A DNA stretch of 64,000 bases from an uncultured Prevotella sp. (lineage in GTDB: Bacteria; Bacteroidota; Bacteroidia; Bacteroidales; Bacteroidaceae), in the NCBI GenBank assembly GCA_947170725.1, contig CAMVUM010000007.1:1-64000 (forward strand). The letters run 5' to 3'. The translations under genes and the position numbers were made by a program. Position 1 is the first letter of the stretch. Every line of letters begins with the position of its first letter. Below, in pieces: positions 34,611-43,985 of the stretch. The notes below the pieces were generated by a model, which worked only from the letters and a program-made list of their open reading frames with translations, was not told where the DNA came from and did not search any database.

Positions 34611-35645
34611 ATGCTGAAAGATCTACTATCCAACACTGAATGTGATGTCCTCAACAGCCTCATTGACGGGGCCGACGGCATCGTCATCTGCTGTCACGTC
34701 AATCCCGATGGCGACGCAATAGGCTCGTCGCTCGGCTGGGCCGAATATCTGAGAAGCCGTGGCAAGGAACCGAAGGTCATTGTTCCCGACCAATATCCCG
34801 ATTTCCTTCAGTGGATGCCGCGCACGGAAACGATTGTGCGCTACGACAAACACCGTGAGGAAGCCGCCGCCGCCATAGCCGCGGCCGACCTCATTTTCTG
34901 TCTCGACTTCAACACCCTCGGCCGTACCGACGCCATGGCAGCGTCGCTGGAGGCCTCGCCGGCACGCCGGGTCATGGTCGACCACCATCTCGAACCGGCC
35001 ATCGACTGCGCCCTTCGCGTTTCGCGGCCGGAGATGAGTTCTACCAGCGAGATGGTTTTCCGGCTCGTCTGGCAGCTTGGCGGATTCGAGGCGATGGGCC
35101 CACATTTCGCCGCTCCGATATACTGCGGCATGATGACCGACACGGGCGGGTTCACATATAACAGCAATAGCCCCGAAATCTATTTCATCATCAGTCAGCT
35201 TCTCACGAAGAACATCAATAAGGATAAAATCTACCGCAACGTCTACAACAACTACAGCGAAAACCGTCTGCGGCTCATCGGTTATGTTCTATACCGCAGT
35301 CTGGTTGTCCTGCCAGAACACCATGCCTCCTTCTTCGTTCTCACGAGGCGCGACCTGCGCCGCTTCCGCTTTATCAAGGGCGACGCCGAAGGGCTTGTCA
35401 ACATGCCTCTTCAGATAAAAGGACTGAAACTCTCCATATCGCTGCGTGAGGACACCGAACGCGACAATGTCATCTGGGTCAGTCTCCGATCGGTAGATTC
35501 CTTCCCGTGCAACAAGGTTGCGGAAGCCTTCTTCAACGGCGGCGGCCACCTCAATGCAGCCGGCGGACGGCTCAATTGCTCGATAGAAGAGGCCGCAACG
35601 ATTGCCCGCAACGCCATCCTGAGTTTCGCTGACACGTTAAAGTAA
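34611..35645 (+). CDS. DHH family phosphoesterase (NrnA-like)
   Basis: A 344-residue DHH-DHHA1 protein of the oligoribonuclease/pAp-phosphatase NrnA type, which degrades very short RNAs and recycles pAp. The DHH domain has HVNPDGDAIGSSLG near residue 28, LDFNTLGR with metal-binding Asp, VDHHLEP near residue 125, and DTGGFTYNS near 178. The DHHA1 part ends in GGGHLNAAGG near residue 310. All catalytic blocks are present. The start at 34611 is set by the promoter box that lies right before it. The DUF4827 lipoprotein gene begins about 70 bases on. Confidence 0.9.
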   Translation: MLKDLLSNTECDVLNSLIDGADGIVICCHVNPDGDAIGSSLGWAEYLRSRGKEPKVIVPDQYPDFLQWMPRTETIVRYDKHREEAAAAIAAADLIFCLDFNTLGRTDAMAASLEASPARRVMVDHHLEPAIDCALRVSRPEMSSTSEMVFRLVWQLGGFEAMGPHFAAPIYCGMMTDTGGFTYNSNSPEIYFIISQLLTKNINKDKIYRNVYNNYSENRLRLIGYVLYRSLVVLPEHHASFFVLTRRDLRRFRFIKGDAEGLVNMPLQIKGLKLSISLREDTERDNVIWVSLRSVDSFPCNKVAEAFFNGGGHLNAAGGRLNCSIEEAATIARNAILSFADTLK

Positions 35646-35677
35646 CGTAATATTGCCGTCGATTGGCAGGATTTTAT

Positions 35678-35685
35678 TATTTTTG
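35678..35685 (+). promoter_or_regulatory. Promoter -7 box for the DUF4827-glmM operon
   Basis: TATTTTTG followed by gcac, with TTG at 35653-35655, 22 bases upstream. The leader to the ATG at 35716 would be about 25 bases, which excludes a start at 35653. Confidence 0.6.
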
Positions 35686-35715
35686 CACACATTATTTATA
35701 TATAACAACGAGATT

Positions 35716-36336
35716 ATGAGAAAGACAGCATATCCGCTGCTCGTGCTTGTCGTGATGCTCTTCTGTGCCTGTAACGATGAAGAAACATACGGAGACAAGA
35801 AAGAGAAGGAGCGCAACGCCATCAGCAGATACATCCGCGACAACGGAATCAACGTGATTGACGAAAATACTTTCGAGGCGCAGGGACAGACGACAGATAA
35901 CGCCGCCAACCAATATGTGTATCTCGAAAAGAGCGGAATCTACATGCAGATAGAACGGAAAGGCAGCGGAAGTATGCTTGAGGAGAACAAACAGGTCAAT
36001 CTCCTATGCCGCTATACGGAATGGAACATCATGGACAATGCCATGCAGTCGCGCGACGACTATTCTCCGCGCAGCTACGACAAGATGACGGTGACGCGCG
36101 TAGGCAGTCAATATACGGCCTCGTTCGTCAGCGGAGTAATGCTCAACACATACGGCGCATCCGTTCCTGCCGGCTGGCTTATCCCCCTACAGTATGTGAG
36201 GGTGGGGCGGCAGACAGACGCTGAGGATGGAATAGCCAAGGTCAAAATCATCGTGCCCCACACGCAGGGACAGGCCTATGCCATGTCAAGCGTATATCCG
36301 TGCGCTTATACCATAACTTATCAAAGAGAAAGATAA
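35716..36336 (+). CDS. DUF4827 family lipoprotein
   Basis: A 206-residue lipoprotein. The signal ends in LFCAC, with the lipid-accepting cysteine at about residue 19. The family DUF4827 is found in Bacteroidales and resembles FKBP-like domains; a proline isomerase activity is suggested by similarity only. VSGVMLNTYGASVPAGWLIPLQYVRVG and the ending SVYPCAYTITYQ fit. The glmM start follows after 5 bases, so the two are cotranscribed; this pairing has no known meaning. Confidence 0.75.
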   Translation: MRKTAYPLLVLVVMLFCACNDEETYGDKKEKERNAISRYIRDNGINVIDENTFEAQGQTTDNAANQYVYLEKSGIYMQIERKGSGSMLEENKQVNLLCRYTEWNIMDNAMQSRDDYSPRSYDKMTVTRVGSQYTASFVSGVMLNTYGASVPAGWLIPLQYVRVGRQTDAEDGIAKVKIIVPHTQGQAYAMSSVYPCAYTITYQRER

Positions 36337-36341
36337 TCATC

Positions 36342-37730
36342 ATGACACTGATAAAATCTATTTCCGGCATCCGTGGAACCATCGGAGGCAGCACCGGAGA
36401 TACGCTCAACCCGCTTGATATAGTCAAGTTCACCACAGCCTACGCCACTTTCATACGACGCAGCGGACGCCCTCAGCCATCAGGACGCATCGTTGTGGGC
36501 CGCGACGCACGCATCTCGGGCGAGATGGTGCGCAGCATTGTCTGCGGGACGCTGATGGGAATGGGATACGACGTCACAGACATAGGACTGGCAACGACGC
36601 CGACCACAGAGCTGGCTGTGCGCATGACCGGAGCCGACGGCGGCATCATCATCACCGCGAGTCACAATCCGCGCCAGTGGAACGCGCTGAAGCTGCTCAA
36701 CCACGAGGGTGAATTTCTCACCGCGGCCGATGGTGCCGAGGTGCTTGCCATTGCCGAGCGGGAGGACTTCTGTTATGCCGAGGTTGACCAACTTGGTTGC
36801 TACACCAGTGACGACACGTTCAACCGGCGCCACATCGAGGCCGTGCTCGGTCTTCAACTCGTCGACTGCGAGGCCATCCGCAAGGCCGGACTGCGCGTCT
36901 GTGTCGACCCCGTCAACAGCGTGGGAGGTGTAATCCTGCCCAAGCTTTTGGCCGAACTGGGCGTAGAGTGCAAGGTCATCAACGGTGAACCGACCGGCGA
37001 TTTCGCCCACAATCCCGAACCGCTGGAGAAGAATCTGGGCGGAATTATGGAGGAGATGCGCAGCGGAGGCTATGACTTCGGCATCGTTGTCGACCCCGAT
37101 GTAGACCGTCTGGCGTTTATCTGTGAGGACGGCCGCATGTTCGGAGAGGAATATACGCTTGTCGTTGTTGCCGACTACGTGCTCAGCCGCACACCCGGCA
37201 ACACCGTCAGCAATCTCAGTTCTACCCGTGCCCTGCGCGATGTGACCCTCAGTCACGGCGGTACATACACGGCTGCGGCTGTCGGCGAGGTCAACGTGAC
37301 AACGAAGATGAAAGAGGTGGGAGCCGTCATTGGCGGTGAAGGCAACGGCGGAGTCATCTATCCCGAGAGCCATTACGGCCGCGACGCGTTGGTGGGCATT
37401 GCCCTTTTCCTGTCCGCCCTGGCCCGCAAAGGATGCCGCGTGAGCGAGATGCGCGCTGCCCTGCCGGACTATTTCATAGCCAAAAACCGCATCGACCTTA
37501 CACCGCAGACCGACGTCGACGCCATCCTTGAACGCGTGAAGGAACTCTATCGCGACGAGCAGGTGAACGATATTGACGGCGTCAAGATAGATTTTGAAGA
37601 CAAATGGGTTCATCTGCGCAAGTCAAACACGGAGCCGATCATCCGCGTCTACAGCGAGGCTGCGACCATGAAGGCCGCCGACGAACTTGGAAAGAAAATC
37701 ATGCAGATTGTCTATGACATGACAAAGTAG
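36342..37730 (+). CDS. glmM: Phosphoglucosamine mutase
   Basis: A 462-residue enzyme that interconverts glucosamine-6-phosphate and glucosamine-1-phosphate on the way to UDP-GlcNAc and peptidoglycan. The phospho-serine is in TASHNPRQWN, near residue 107. The metal loop is DPDVDRLAF, and the sugar-binding GGEGNGGVIYP and the C-terminal phosphate loop RKSNTEPIIRVY are all present. The ATG at 36342 gives a normal N-terminus (TLIKSISGIRGTIGG). A strong terminator follows. The DUF4827 lipoprotein gene ends 5 bases before it. Confidence 0.93.
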   Translation: MTLIKSISGIRGTIGGSTGDTLNPLDIVKFTTAYATFIRRSGRPQPSGRIVVGRDARISGEMVRSIVCGTLMGMGYDVTDIGLATTPTTELAVRMTGADGGIIITASHNPRQWNALKLLNHEGEFLTAADGAEVLAIAEREDFCYAEVDQLGCYTSDDTFNRRHIEAVLGLQLVDCEAIRKAGLRVCVDPVNSVGGVILPKLLAELGVECKVINGEPTGDFAHNPEPLEKNLGGIMEEMRSGGYDFGIVVDPDVDRLAFICEDGRMFGEEYTLVVVADYVLSRTPGNTVSNLSSTRALRDVTLSHGGTYTAAAVGEVNVTTKMKEVGAVIGGEGNGGVIYPESHYGRDALVGIALFLSALARKGCRVSEMRAALPDYFIAKNRIDLTPQTDVDAILERVKELYRDEQVNDIDGVKIDFEDKWVHLRKSNTEPIIRVYSEAATMKAADELGKKIMQIVYDMTK

Positions 37731-37768
37731 GTCCGGAACGCACTCCGGAACAACATTATCCATACAAA

Positions 37769-37821
37769 CGAAAAAAAGGACTTGAAACTGCTGTCGTGCA
37801 GTCTCCAGTCCTTTTTTTCGT
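37769..37821 (+). terminator. Terminator after glmM
   Basis: Arms acgaaaaaaaggact-type (about 37769-37783) and agtcctttttttcgt (37807-37821) pair, with a smaller pair near the loop. The right arm itself provides the T run. The next 160 bases show nothing. Confidence 0.8.
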
Positions 37822-37984
37822 TATGTTCAGGGGCGGGACTCTTTCATTTAATATATAGCTTTGATTCCAAACAATGGTCACAAACCGTGTTACATGAGCC
37901 GCATGACACGAGTTGAGACGCTTGCCATCCTATCCGCTAAATGAAATAGCCGTGTTCTTCTTCTGCAAAATACTGGCGTATTTT

Positions 37985-38015
37985 TTGAAAGTTCATTAAA
38001 AATTATATACCTTTG
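37985..38015 (+). promoter_or_regulatory. Full promoter for the O-acetylation cassette
   Basis: TTG at 37985-37987 and TACCTTTG at 38008-38015, spacing 20 bases. The leader to the ATG at 38053 would be about 32 bases. Confidence 0.8.
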
Positions 38016-38052
38016 CAATCTTTATATAGATGTTGAAAGACGGTTGCTTTAT

Positions 38053-38991
38053 ATGAAAATTTCAAAGATCCGCGTATATCTCGTTGCCATGTTGCTGATA
38101 ACGGTGTCGTGCCGTTGTGGCGCGGAAGAGCTGTGCCACCGAAACAGTGCTGAAGTCGTCGTACTTGGCGACTCGAACACGTGGCTCGGCGGTGACAGCT
38201 GCAACCGTGACCGCGGATGGACCCGTTGGTTCTGCGAAGCCTTCCGGCCGGCGTCATGCCGGAGCTATGCGCGGAGCGGGGCGACATGGACAACGACGCC
38301 GAAGACCGTACGCGACGTTGGCGGATATACCGAGAAACTCGACCACAACAACGTTATCTTCAACCAGATATGCCGTCTCGCGGACGATGTCAGTGCCGGA
38401 CGGCAGGCGCGTCCCACGCTTGTCATCATCTCTGCCGGAACGAACGATGTGTGGTTCAAGTCCGCACGGCCGGGAGCACTGGACGCCACTGCGGCCGAAA
38501 TTCTTTCCGACGGATGTCCGGCGGTGGACGGAACCGGTTGTGGTAAAACGGCCGGAACAGAATCGGATATGTCGTCCGGCAATGACAACAAAGATATTTC
38601 GTGTATCCGTGAAGACACTCATTGCGCCCGGAACGGCATTCCTGCCGTGATGATGACGTTGGCCGGAGCCGTCAGCCGATGCTGCGGAATACTTAAGGAA
38701 TCATATCCCGGAGTGCGCATAGTGTTGCTGACGCCGATGCAGTCGACCGCCGTCAGCGTGTCGGACATATCCCGCGCCGGTGACATCATAGAGGACTGCG
38801 GCCGTCGGATGGGACTTATGGTTATCCGTCAGGACCGCGACAGCTGTGTGAAGCGGGCCCGGGAGCAACGCCGACGTTGCATGACGACCGACGGAACCCA
38901 CACCAGCGTTGAGGGAGCGCGGCGCAACGGCATGATGATTGCCCGCCGTCTGGCAGCTCCAGACAATCTCCATCCGGCCGAATTCCAATAA
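38053..38991 (+). CDS. SGNH/GDSL family hydrolase
   Basis: A 312-residue exported esterase. The N-terminal signal (residues 1-20) ends in TVSC, so it may be a lipoprotein. The SGNH blocks are: GDSN with Ser at residue 41 (block I), the conserved Asn-containing SAGTNDVWF (block III), and GTHTS with the Asp-x-x-His pair near the C-terminus (block V). A cysteine-rich acidic insert lies in the middle (about 155-200). It is the first gene of the cassette, 29 bases before the MBOAT gene, and likely removes or positions acyl groups on the glycan. The ATG at 38053 is used rather than the TTG at 38044. Confidence 0.85.
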   Translation: MKISKIRVYLVAMLLITVSCRCGAEELCHRNSAEVVVLGDSNTWLGGDSCNRDRGWTRWFCEAFRPASCRSYARSGATWTTTPKTVRDVGGYTEKLDHNNVIFNQICRLADDVSAGRQARPTLVIISAGTNDVWFKSARPGALDATAAEILSDGCPAVDGTGCGKTAGTESDMSSGNDNKDISCIREDTHCARNGIPAVMMTLAGAVSRCCGILKESYPGVRIVLLTPMQSTAVSVSDISRAGDIIEDCGRRMGLMVIRQDRDSCVKRAREQRRRCMTTDGTHTSVEGARRNGMMIARRLAAPDNLHPAEFQ

Positions 38992-39020
38992 AGAACCATC
39001 CTTCAGACCAAACAACGACA

Positions 39021-40466
39021 ATGGTATTCTCAGACCTTTTTTTTCTTTTCGTGTTCATTCCGGCTTTCGTCATCATCTATCTGACGGCGGCGGGAATCGA
39101 CAAGACGTTCATCGCCGGACCGGGGCAGCCGAGCTATAAGGCACGCAATCTGGCTCTGGTCATGTTCTCCCTGATTTTCTACGCATGGGGAGAACCCGTC
39201 TATGTGTTTCTCATGCTGGCCAGCGTAGCGGTCAACTACGTCATGGGACTGCTCATAGACCGCAGCGACGGCCATCGCCGGATTGCCCTTGCAGCCGGCG
39301 TTGCTGCCAACGTGGCAATCCTATCGGTGTTCAAATACCTCGGTTTCTTCGCGCAGACGCTGTGCGACATTGGTATCGAAGTTGCCCGTCCGCAGATAGC
39401 ACTGCCCATCGGCATCAGCTTCTATACGTTCCAGTCAATCTCCTATCTCGTTGATGTCTATCGCCGCGAGTCACCCGTCCAGCGGCGTTATGTGGACCTT
39501 TTGCTCTACATCTCGATGTTCCCGCAGCTCATAGCCGGCCCTATCGTCCGCTACGGAACGGTCGCTCGTGAGATAGGCGAGCGTCGCGTGAAGGCCTCCG
39601 ACGTTGCCGACGGCATTTACCGTTTCCTTTGCGGTCTCGGCAAGAAGGTCATCTTGGCCAACCAGTTGTCCGAAATCTCCGACCAGTTCCTTGTCAACGG
39701 CCTCGGTTCGCTGTCCACCGCCGGTGCGTGGGTGGGCATCGCTGCCTTCACACTACAAATATATTTTGATTTTTCGGGCTATTCCGACATGGCCATCGGT
39801 ATCGGCCGTTGTCTCGGTTTCCACTTCAACGAGAACTTCAATCATCCCTACTGCTGCCGCACCATCACCGACTTCTGGCGCCGGTGGCATATCTCCCTTG
39901 GCAGCTTCTTCCGCGATTATGTCTATATTCCGCTCGGAGGCAACCGCCGCCACCAACCCCTGAACATCATGATAGTATGGTTTCTGACCGGAATGTGGCA
40001 CGGAGCGAGCTGGAATTTCATCATCTGGGGCGTCTATTTCGGCCTTATCGTCATGCTGGAGAAATACACCCTGCTCCGCTTCCAGCACCTTGTTCCCCGT
40101 CCGCTGCTCCATATTTACAGCCTGCTTCTCGTCATAACGGGTTGGGGAATATTCTATTTTGATGACTTCTCCCAGATGACAGTCTTCTTCACCGCCTTCA
40201 CCGGCCAGTCCGCGGCGCTAACCGACTTCCTTGCCCTGAACGCCCTGACGGACAAGTTCTGGCTCTGGGTCACGGCCGCCGTGTTCTGCATGCCCGTCCG
40301 CAGCGGTGCCGCCGGACTTATCCGCCGTCTTCCAGGTGGCCGCGGAGTATTTGGGGAGGTCGTCGTCCAAACCGCCCGTATGACGGTCTCGGTGGCAATT
40401 CTCGTGCTCAGCGTGGCACTGCTCGTGGGTGCTACCAACAATGCGTTCCTCTACACCAGGTTCTGA
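39021..40466 (+). CDS. MBOAT family O-acyltransferase
   Basis: A 481-residue membrane protein of the AlgI/DltB type with about ten to eleven helices. It moves acetyl groups across the membrane toward a sugar acceptor. The active-site motif is in WRRWHISLGSFFRDYVYIPLGG, with the conserved histidine in MWHGASWNFIIWG near residue 323. LPIGISFYTFQSISYLVDVYR near residue 128 is also typical. It lies between the SGNH gene (29 bases) and the first DHHW gene (48 bases), so it is the membrane component of the cassette. The acceptor is unknown. Confidence 0.92.
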   Translation: MVFSDLFFLFVFIPAFVIIYLTAAGIDKTFIAGPGQPSYKARNLALVMFSLIFYAWGEPVYVFLMLASVAVNYVMGLLIDRSDGHRRIALAAGVAANVAILSVFKYLGFFAQTLCDIGIEVARPQIALPIGISFYTFQSISYLVDVYRRESPVQRRYVDLLLYISMFPQLIAGPIVRYGTVAREIGERRVKASDVADGIYRFLCGLGKKVILANQLSEISDQFLVNGLGSLSTAGAWVGIAAFTLQIYFDFSGYSDMAIGIGRCLGFHFNENFNHPYCCRTITDFWRRWHISLGSFFRDYVYIPLGGNRRHQPLNIMIVWFLTGMWHGASWNFIIWGVYFGLIVMLEKYTLLRFQHLVPRPLLHIYSLLLVITGWGIFYFDDFSQMTVFFTAFTGQSAALTDFLALNALTDKFWLWVTAAVFCMPVRSGAAGLIRRLPGGRGVFGEVVVQTARMTVSVAILVLSVALLVGATNNAFLYTRF

Positions 40467-40514
40467 GGAACGATGGAATGAATATGAAATCAAACAAGAA
40501 ACAGTCAAAGTACA

Positions 40515-41603
40515 ATGTCAAAGATAAAAGATAGAATCATCGCCGCGCTTCTCTTGGTTTTCATTGCGGTCCCTGAAGCGCAGTCGTCGTCATACGGCCG
40601 TCCGAACGGAGAACAGCTCCGGACAGAGCCAATGGCCGAATATCGCAATACGGTCACGGCCGATGCCCGTGCGCGGCGCGCCCGCCGTGGCATCATCATT
40701 GCCGGAACAGGCCGCAGCACACGTGCCATGGAACCCTATGGCGGCACGTCGGCCCAGTCGAGGACGTATGCTGCCACGGTCAACCGCTATCAGGAGGTCT
40801 TCGGACGTGGCGCCACGGTCTACTGCATGCCCATTCCCAACGCCGTAGCATACTATTGTCCCGACGCCGCCCTCGGCTGGACAGCACCCCAGCGGCCGGT
40901 CATGGACAGCCTGTTCGCTGCTCTTTCCGACTCCGTCAGGGCTGTCGACATCTATCCCGTGTTGGGCAATCATGCCGCCGAACCGATATATTCGCGCACC
41001 GATCACCACTGGGCCCCGCTCGGCGCCTACTATGCCGCTGAGGAGTTTGCCCGTGTCGCCGGTGTTCCGTTCCTGCCTCTGACCGACTATGAGGAGCGCC
41101 GCGTCTCCGGCTACGTCGGCACGATGTATCGTTTCTCGCGTGATCTTGCCGTCCGCCGTGCCCCGGAAGACTTCGTCTATTACGTCCCGCGCGACACCGG
41201 CTATGCCACGACATACATCAACTACACCCTTGACCGCACCCGCACCGGCGTCCTTTCGGAGTCCGGACCCGTTGAAGGACCGTTCTTCTATACTTACAGT
41301 GACGGCAACAGCGGTGCCTACTGCACGTTCATGGGCGGCGACACGCGGACTGTCGCCGTGCGCACGTCGACCCGCAACGGCCGCCGGCTCCTTCTTCTGA
41401 AGGACAGCTACGGCAACGCGCTGCCAGGCTATCTCTTCGGCTCGTTCGAGGAAATCCACGTCGTCGACTGCCGCTATTTCACGAAGAATATCGTCCGCTA
41501 CGCAGAGGACAACCGCATCACGGACATTCTCTTCGCCAACAACATGATACATGCGTCGATGGAGCGCACCTGCGCCACCTACGAGCGCTATCTCAATCAG
41601 TGA
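40515..41603 (+). CDS. DHHW family protein (AlgX/AlgJ-like), first copy
   Basis: A 362-residue exported protein with a signal peptide (about residues 8-24). The family motif RTDHHW has D163, H164, H165, and the nucleophile-like KDSYGN has S298; the Asp-His and Ser positions match AlgX-type acetyltransferases that finish O-acetylation in the periplasm. The protein is closely related to the next gene but lacks its N-terminal membrane segment and the C-terminal tail. The DNA around the motif is almost identical to the second copy, which suggests a recent duplication or gene conversion. Confidence 0.88.
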   Translation: MSKIKDRIIAALLLVFIAVPEAQSSSYGRPNGEQLRTEPMAEYRNTVTADARARRARRGIIIAGTGRSTRAMEPYGGTSAQSRTYAATVNRYQEVFGRGATVYCMPIPNAVAYYCPDAALGWTAPQRPVMDSLFAALSDSVRAVDIYPVLGNHAAEPIYSRTDHHWAPLGAYYAAEEFARVAGVPFLPLTDYEERRVSGYVGTMYRFSRDLAVRRAPEDFVYYVPRDTGYATTYINYTLDRTRTGVLSESGPVEGPFFYTYSDGNSGAYCTFMGGDTRTVAVRTSTRNGRRLLLLKDSYGNALPGYLFGSFEEIHVVDCRYFTKNIVRYAEDNRITDILFANNMIHASMERTCATYERYLNQ

Positions 41604-41621
41604 CCAGTAACGTAAAGCCCA

Positions 41622-43079
41622 ATGAAACACTACATATACATCCTTGTTGTCTCGGCGGTGTTCGTCGCCTATGTTGTCGTCTTCGACACCTTCCCGCGCA
41701 GCACAGTCTCCGAACTGGAACGCCGTACGTTGGCCACCTTCCCCGATTTCACTCCCGAAAAGCTCCGCGACGGCTCTTTCATGCGTGATGTGTCGTCGTG
41801 GTTCAGTGACAGCGAACCCTACCGTGACGACCTCATGGCCCTGAGCATGTATATAAAGGGCTATATGGGGCTGGCCAAATCCGATGATGATGTGACCTTC
41901 CACGCTTCTGCCGACGGCCCTGTGGCCGGTGACGATGCTGGAGAAGAGACCGACTCCGTGGCCGCCGGACCGGATGACGGTCGTGAAATCGGCGAATATG
42001 AAAACCACGTCACGGCCGACGACAACGCCAAGATAGCCAATGCCGGCATCCTCGTTGTCGGGACCGGCGACAAGGTGCGCGCCCTGATGGCCTACGGCGG
42101 CGGTGCGAATGGTGGTGTGCGCTATGCCGAGGCCGCCAATATATATAAGGAGCGTTTCGGCGCCGGGGTCAACGTCTATTCCATGGTCATACCCACGGCC
42201 ATCGAGTTCTATTGTCCCGACAAGGTCCGCCGCTACACCAACAGCCAGCTGAAGACCATCCGCAACATCTTCGCCCACCTCTCGCCCGACGTCCGCGCCG
42301 TTGACATCTACACCACGCTGGGCCGCCACGCCGCCGAGGACATCTATCTGCGTACAGACCACCACTGGGCTCCGCTCGGCGCCTACTATGCCGCTGAGGA
42401 GTTTGCCCGTGTTGCCGGCGTACCCTTCATGCCGCTCGATCGCTACGACCGCCGCGTCGTCCACCGCTACGTGGGAAGCATGTACGGATATTCAAAGGAC
42501 ATCGCCGTCAAGAATGCGCCCGAGGATTTCGTCTATTATGTCCCGCGCGATGTCAAATACACCACTACATACATCACATATACCATTGACGAGAACTATC
42601 ACGTCACGGCAGAGAGCCGCCCTATGCGCGGCGCTTTCTTCATGCACTACCGCGACGGAAACGGCGGCGCCTACTGCACGTTCATGGGTGGCGACACGAA
42701 AATCACCCAGGTTGTCACGTCGACTAAGAACGGCCGCCGCGTGCTCATCCTCAAGGATAGTTTCGGCAATGCCCTTCCGGGCTATCTCTTCGGCTCGTTC
42801 GAGGAGGTCCATGTCGTCGATTCGCGCTATTTCACGAAGAACATGACGCAGTATGTCCACGATAATAAGATTACGGACATCCTCTTTGCCAACAACATCT
42901 TCAACGCCTATTCGCCCCGTATGGCCAGCGCCTACATCCGTTTCCTCGACCAGAAAGGCGGCATCACCCATCGTCCGAAGGCCGATTCCGTTGCGGTCAG
43001 CCCCACGGTGAAGGACAGTGTGGCGGCAACGCCGGCTGTTGAGGCCGCGGAGGAGACAAGTGAGACGGGCGTGATTTAA
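41622..43079 (+). CDS. DHHW family protein (AlgX/AlgJ-like), second copy
   Basis: A 485-residue protein anchored by an N-terminal membrane segment (about residues 4-20). The motif RTDHHW has D246, H247, H248, and a KDSFGN nucleophile region near residue 380. An acidic, low-complexity insert (about 85-125) and a Pro/Ala/Val-rich C-terminal tail (about 445-485) are not in the first copy. Its domain closely matches the first copy over the last 320 residues. It is the last gene of the cassette and begins 18 bases after the first copy's stop. Confidence 0.88.
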   Translation: MKHYIYILVVSAVFVAYVVVFDTFPRSTVSELERRTLATFPDFTPEKLRDGSFMRDVSSWFSDSEPYRDDLMALSMYIKGYMGLAKSDDDVTFHASADGPVAGDDAGEETDSVAAGPDDGREIGEYENHVTADDNAKIANAGILVVGTGDKVRALMAYGGGANGGVRYAEAANIYKERFGAGVNVYSMVIPTAIEFYCPDKVRRYTNSQLKTIRNIFAHLSPDVRAVDIYTTLGRHAAEDIYLRTDHHWAPLGAYYAAEEFARVAGVPFMPLDRYDRRVVHRYVGSMYGYSKDIAVKNAPEDFVYYVPRDVKYTTTYITYTIDENYHVTAESRPMRGAFFMHYRDGNGGAYCTFMGGDTKITQVVTSTKNGRRVLILKDSFGNALPGYLFGSFEEVHVVDSRYFTKNMTQYVHDNKITDILFANNIFNAYSPRMASAYIRFLDQKGGITHRPKADSVAVSPTVKDSVAATPAVEAAEETSETGVI

Positions 43080-43091
43080 ACGGTCTGACTT

Positions 43092-43155
43092 TGCAGTATC
43101 AGAATTTTTCATGAGATTTCTTTAGCGAGTGCTCAACATTCTCTTTGATACTGCA
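43092..43155. repeat. Inverted repeat before copy B
   Basis: tgcagtatca (43092-43101) and tgatactgca (43146-43155) are perfect 10-base arms with a 44-base loop. It sits 12 bases after the DHHW stop and 53 bases before the copy B core. A similar but unrelated inverted repeat lies just before copy A. Confidence 0.6.
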
Positions 43156-43208
43156 GAGTTAGAGCGTTTTTTTAATTTCTTCGTTTTCGCGCCTTTGCGT
43201 TCTGTCAT

Positions 43209-43627
43209 GGAAAACAATGGACAAAACATGCCGGAAATGCCATTGAAACGCGGTCAGAATCGGGCACTTTTGAAAAATTTCCCCCGACGGCCGCAAATTC
43301 CGCAGTATATCACATTTAACCGTAACTTATTGCTGATGAGTGTATTGCCGCGCTATTGCGCGGAAACGCTATCGAAAACTCGCCGAAAAACTGCTTTTTG
43401 CGGCTCGAAAAGCCGGATTTTTCCTGCCGTGAGGGCCTCCCGGGGTTGCAACGGGGCTGCCACGACATTCCAACGGGGCCGCCGTTGCAACGCGAAAGCG
43501 GCCCCGTTGAAACCCCGGGAGGCCCTCACGGCAAGACCGGCGGCGGGAAACCGGTGTCACAGCCACGCCGGAGCGTTCTAAAACGGGAAAATGATTTGTC
43601 GCGGATTTTTGTTTAACAATGTTTACA
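43209..43627. repeat. 419-bp dispersed non-coding element, copy B
   Basis: The gap-free counterpart of 14587-15005. The central stem pairs 43426-43460 with 43498-43532 and has only one mismatch, so it is stronger than in copy A; the tip holds a perfect caacgg/ccgttg hairpin. A pair that is A-T in copy A (14809/14905) is G-C here (43431/43527). Another that is G-T in A is G-C here. It lies between the O-acetylation cassette and the HTCS gene. The remaining bases to 43985 contain no convincing gene. Confidence 0.85.
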
Positions 43628-43985
43628 GGGGGCGAATCGGCGGTGGCTGTTCGCCCGTATGTGATTGAATGAAAGCCGTCGTCGTGCCGCTTGCTTACCG
43701 ACCGACGCATGTTCTCTCAGGAAAAGACGGACGACAGAGTGGCAAGGCAGGAATGGAAACAGTGTTTGAATGGGTTCGGATGGAACATAAAGGCAAGGGA
43801 ATCAAGATAGCCGTCCAGCCGAACACGACGGGAAAGAACAGCTATTTCCATATGGAACTGAAATGAAAATATATTGCGGATAAAGGAACGGAATATATAC
43901 ATACCAATACGTTTTATGGAAAACAGGAGGGATGAACCGATGGAATTCTGCGGCTTCTGTTGATATTTTGTCCGGATTGTTTTCT

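Noticed and set aside
40590..42464. 624-residue minus-strand frame
   Set aside because: It is antisense to both DHHW genes and reflects their codon bias.
43669..43866. 65-residue frame between copy B and the HTCS gene
   Set aside because: No family, no promoter and an atypical composition; more likely spacer.
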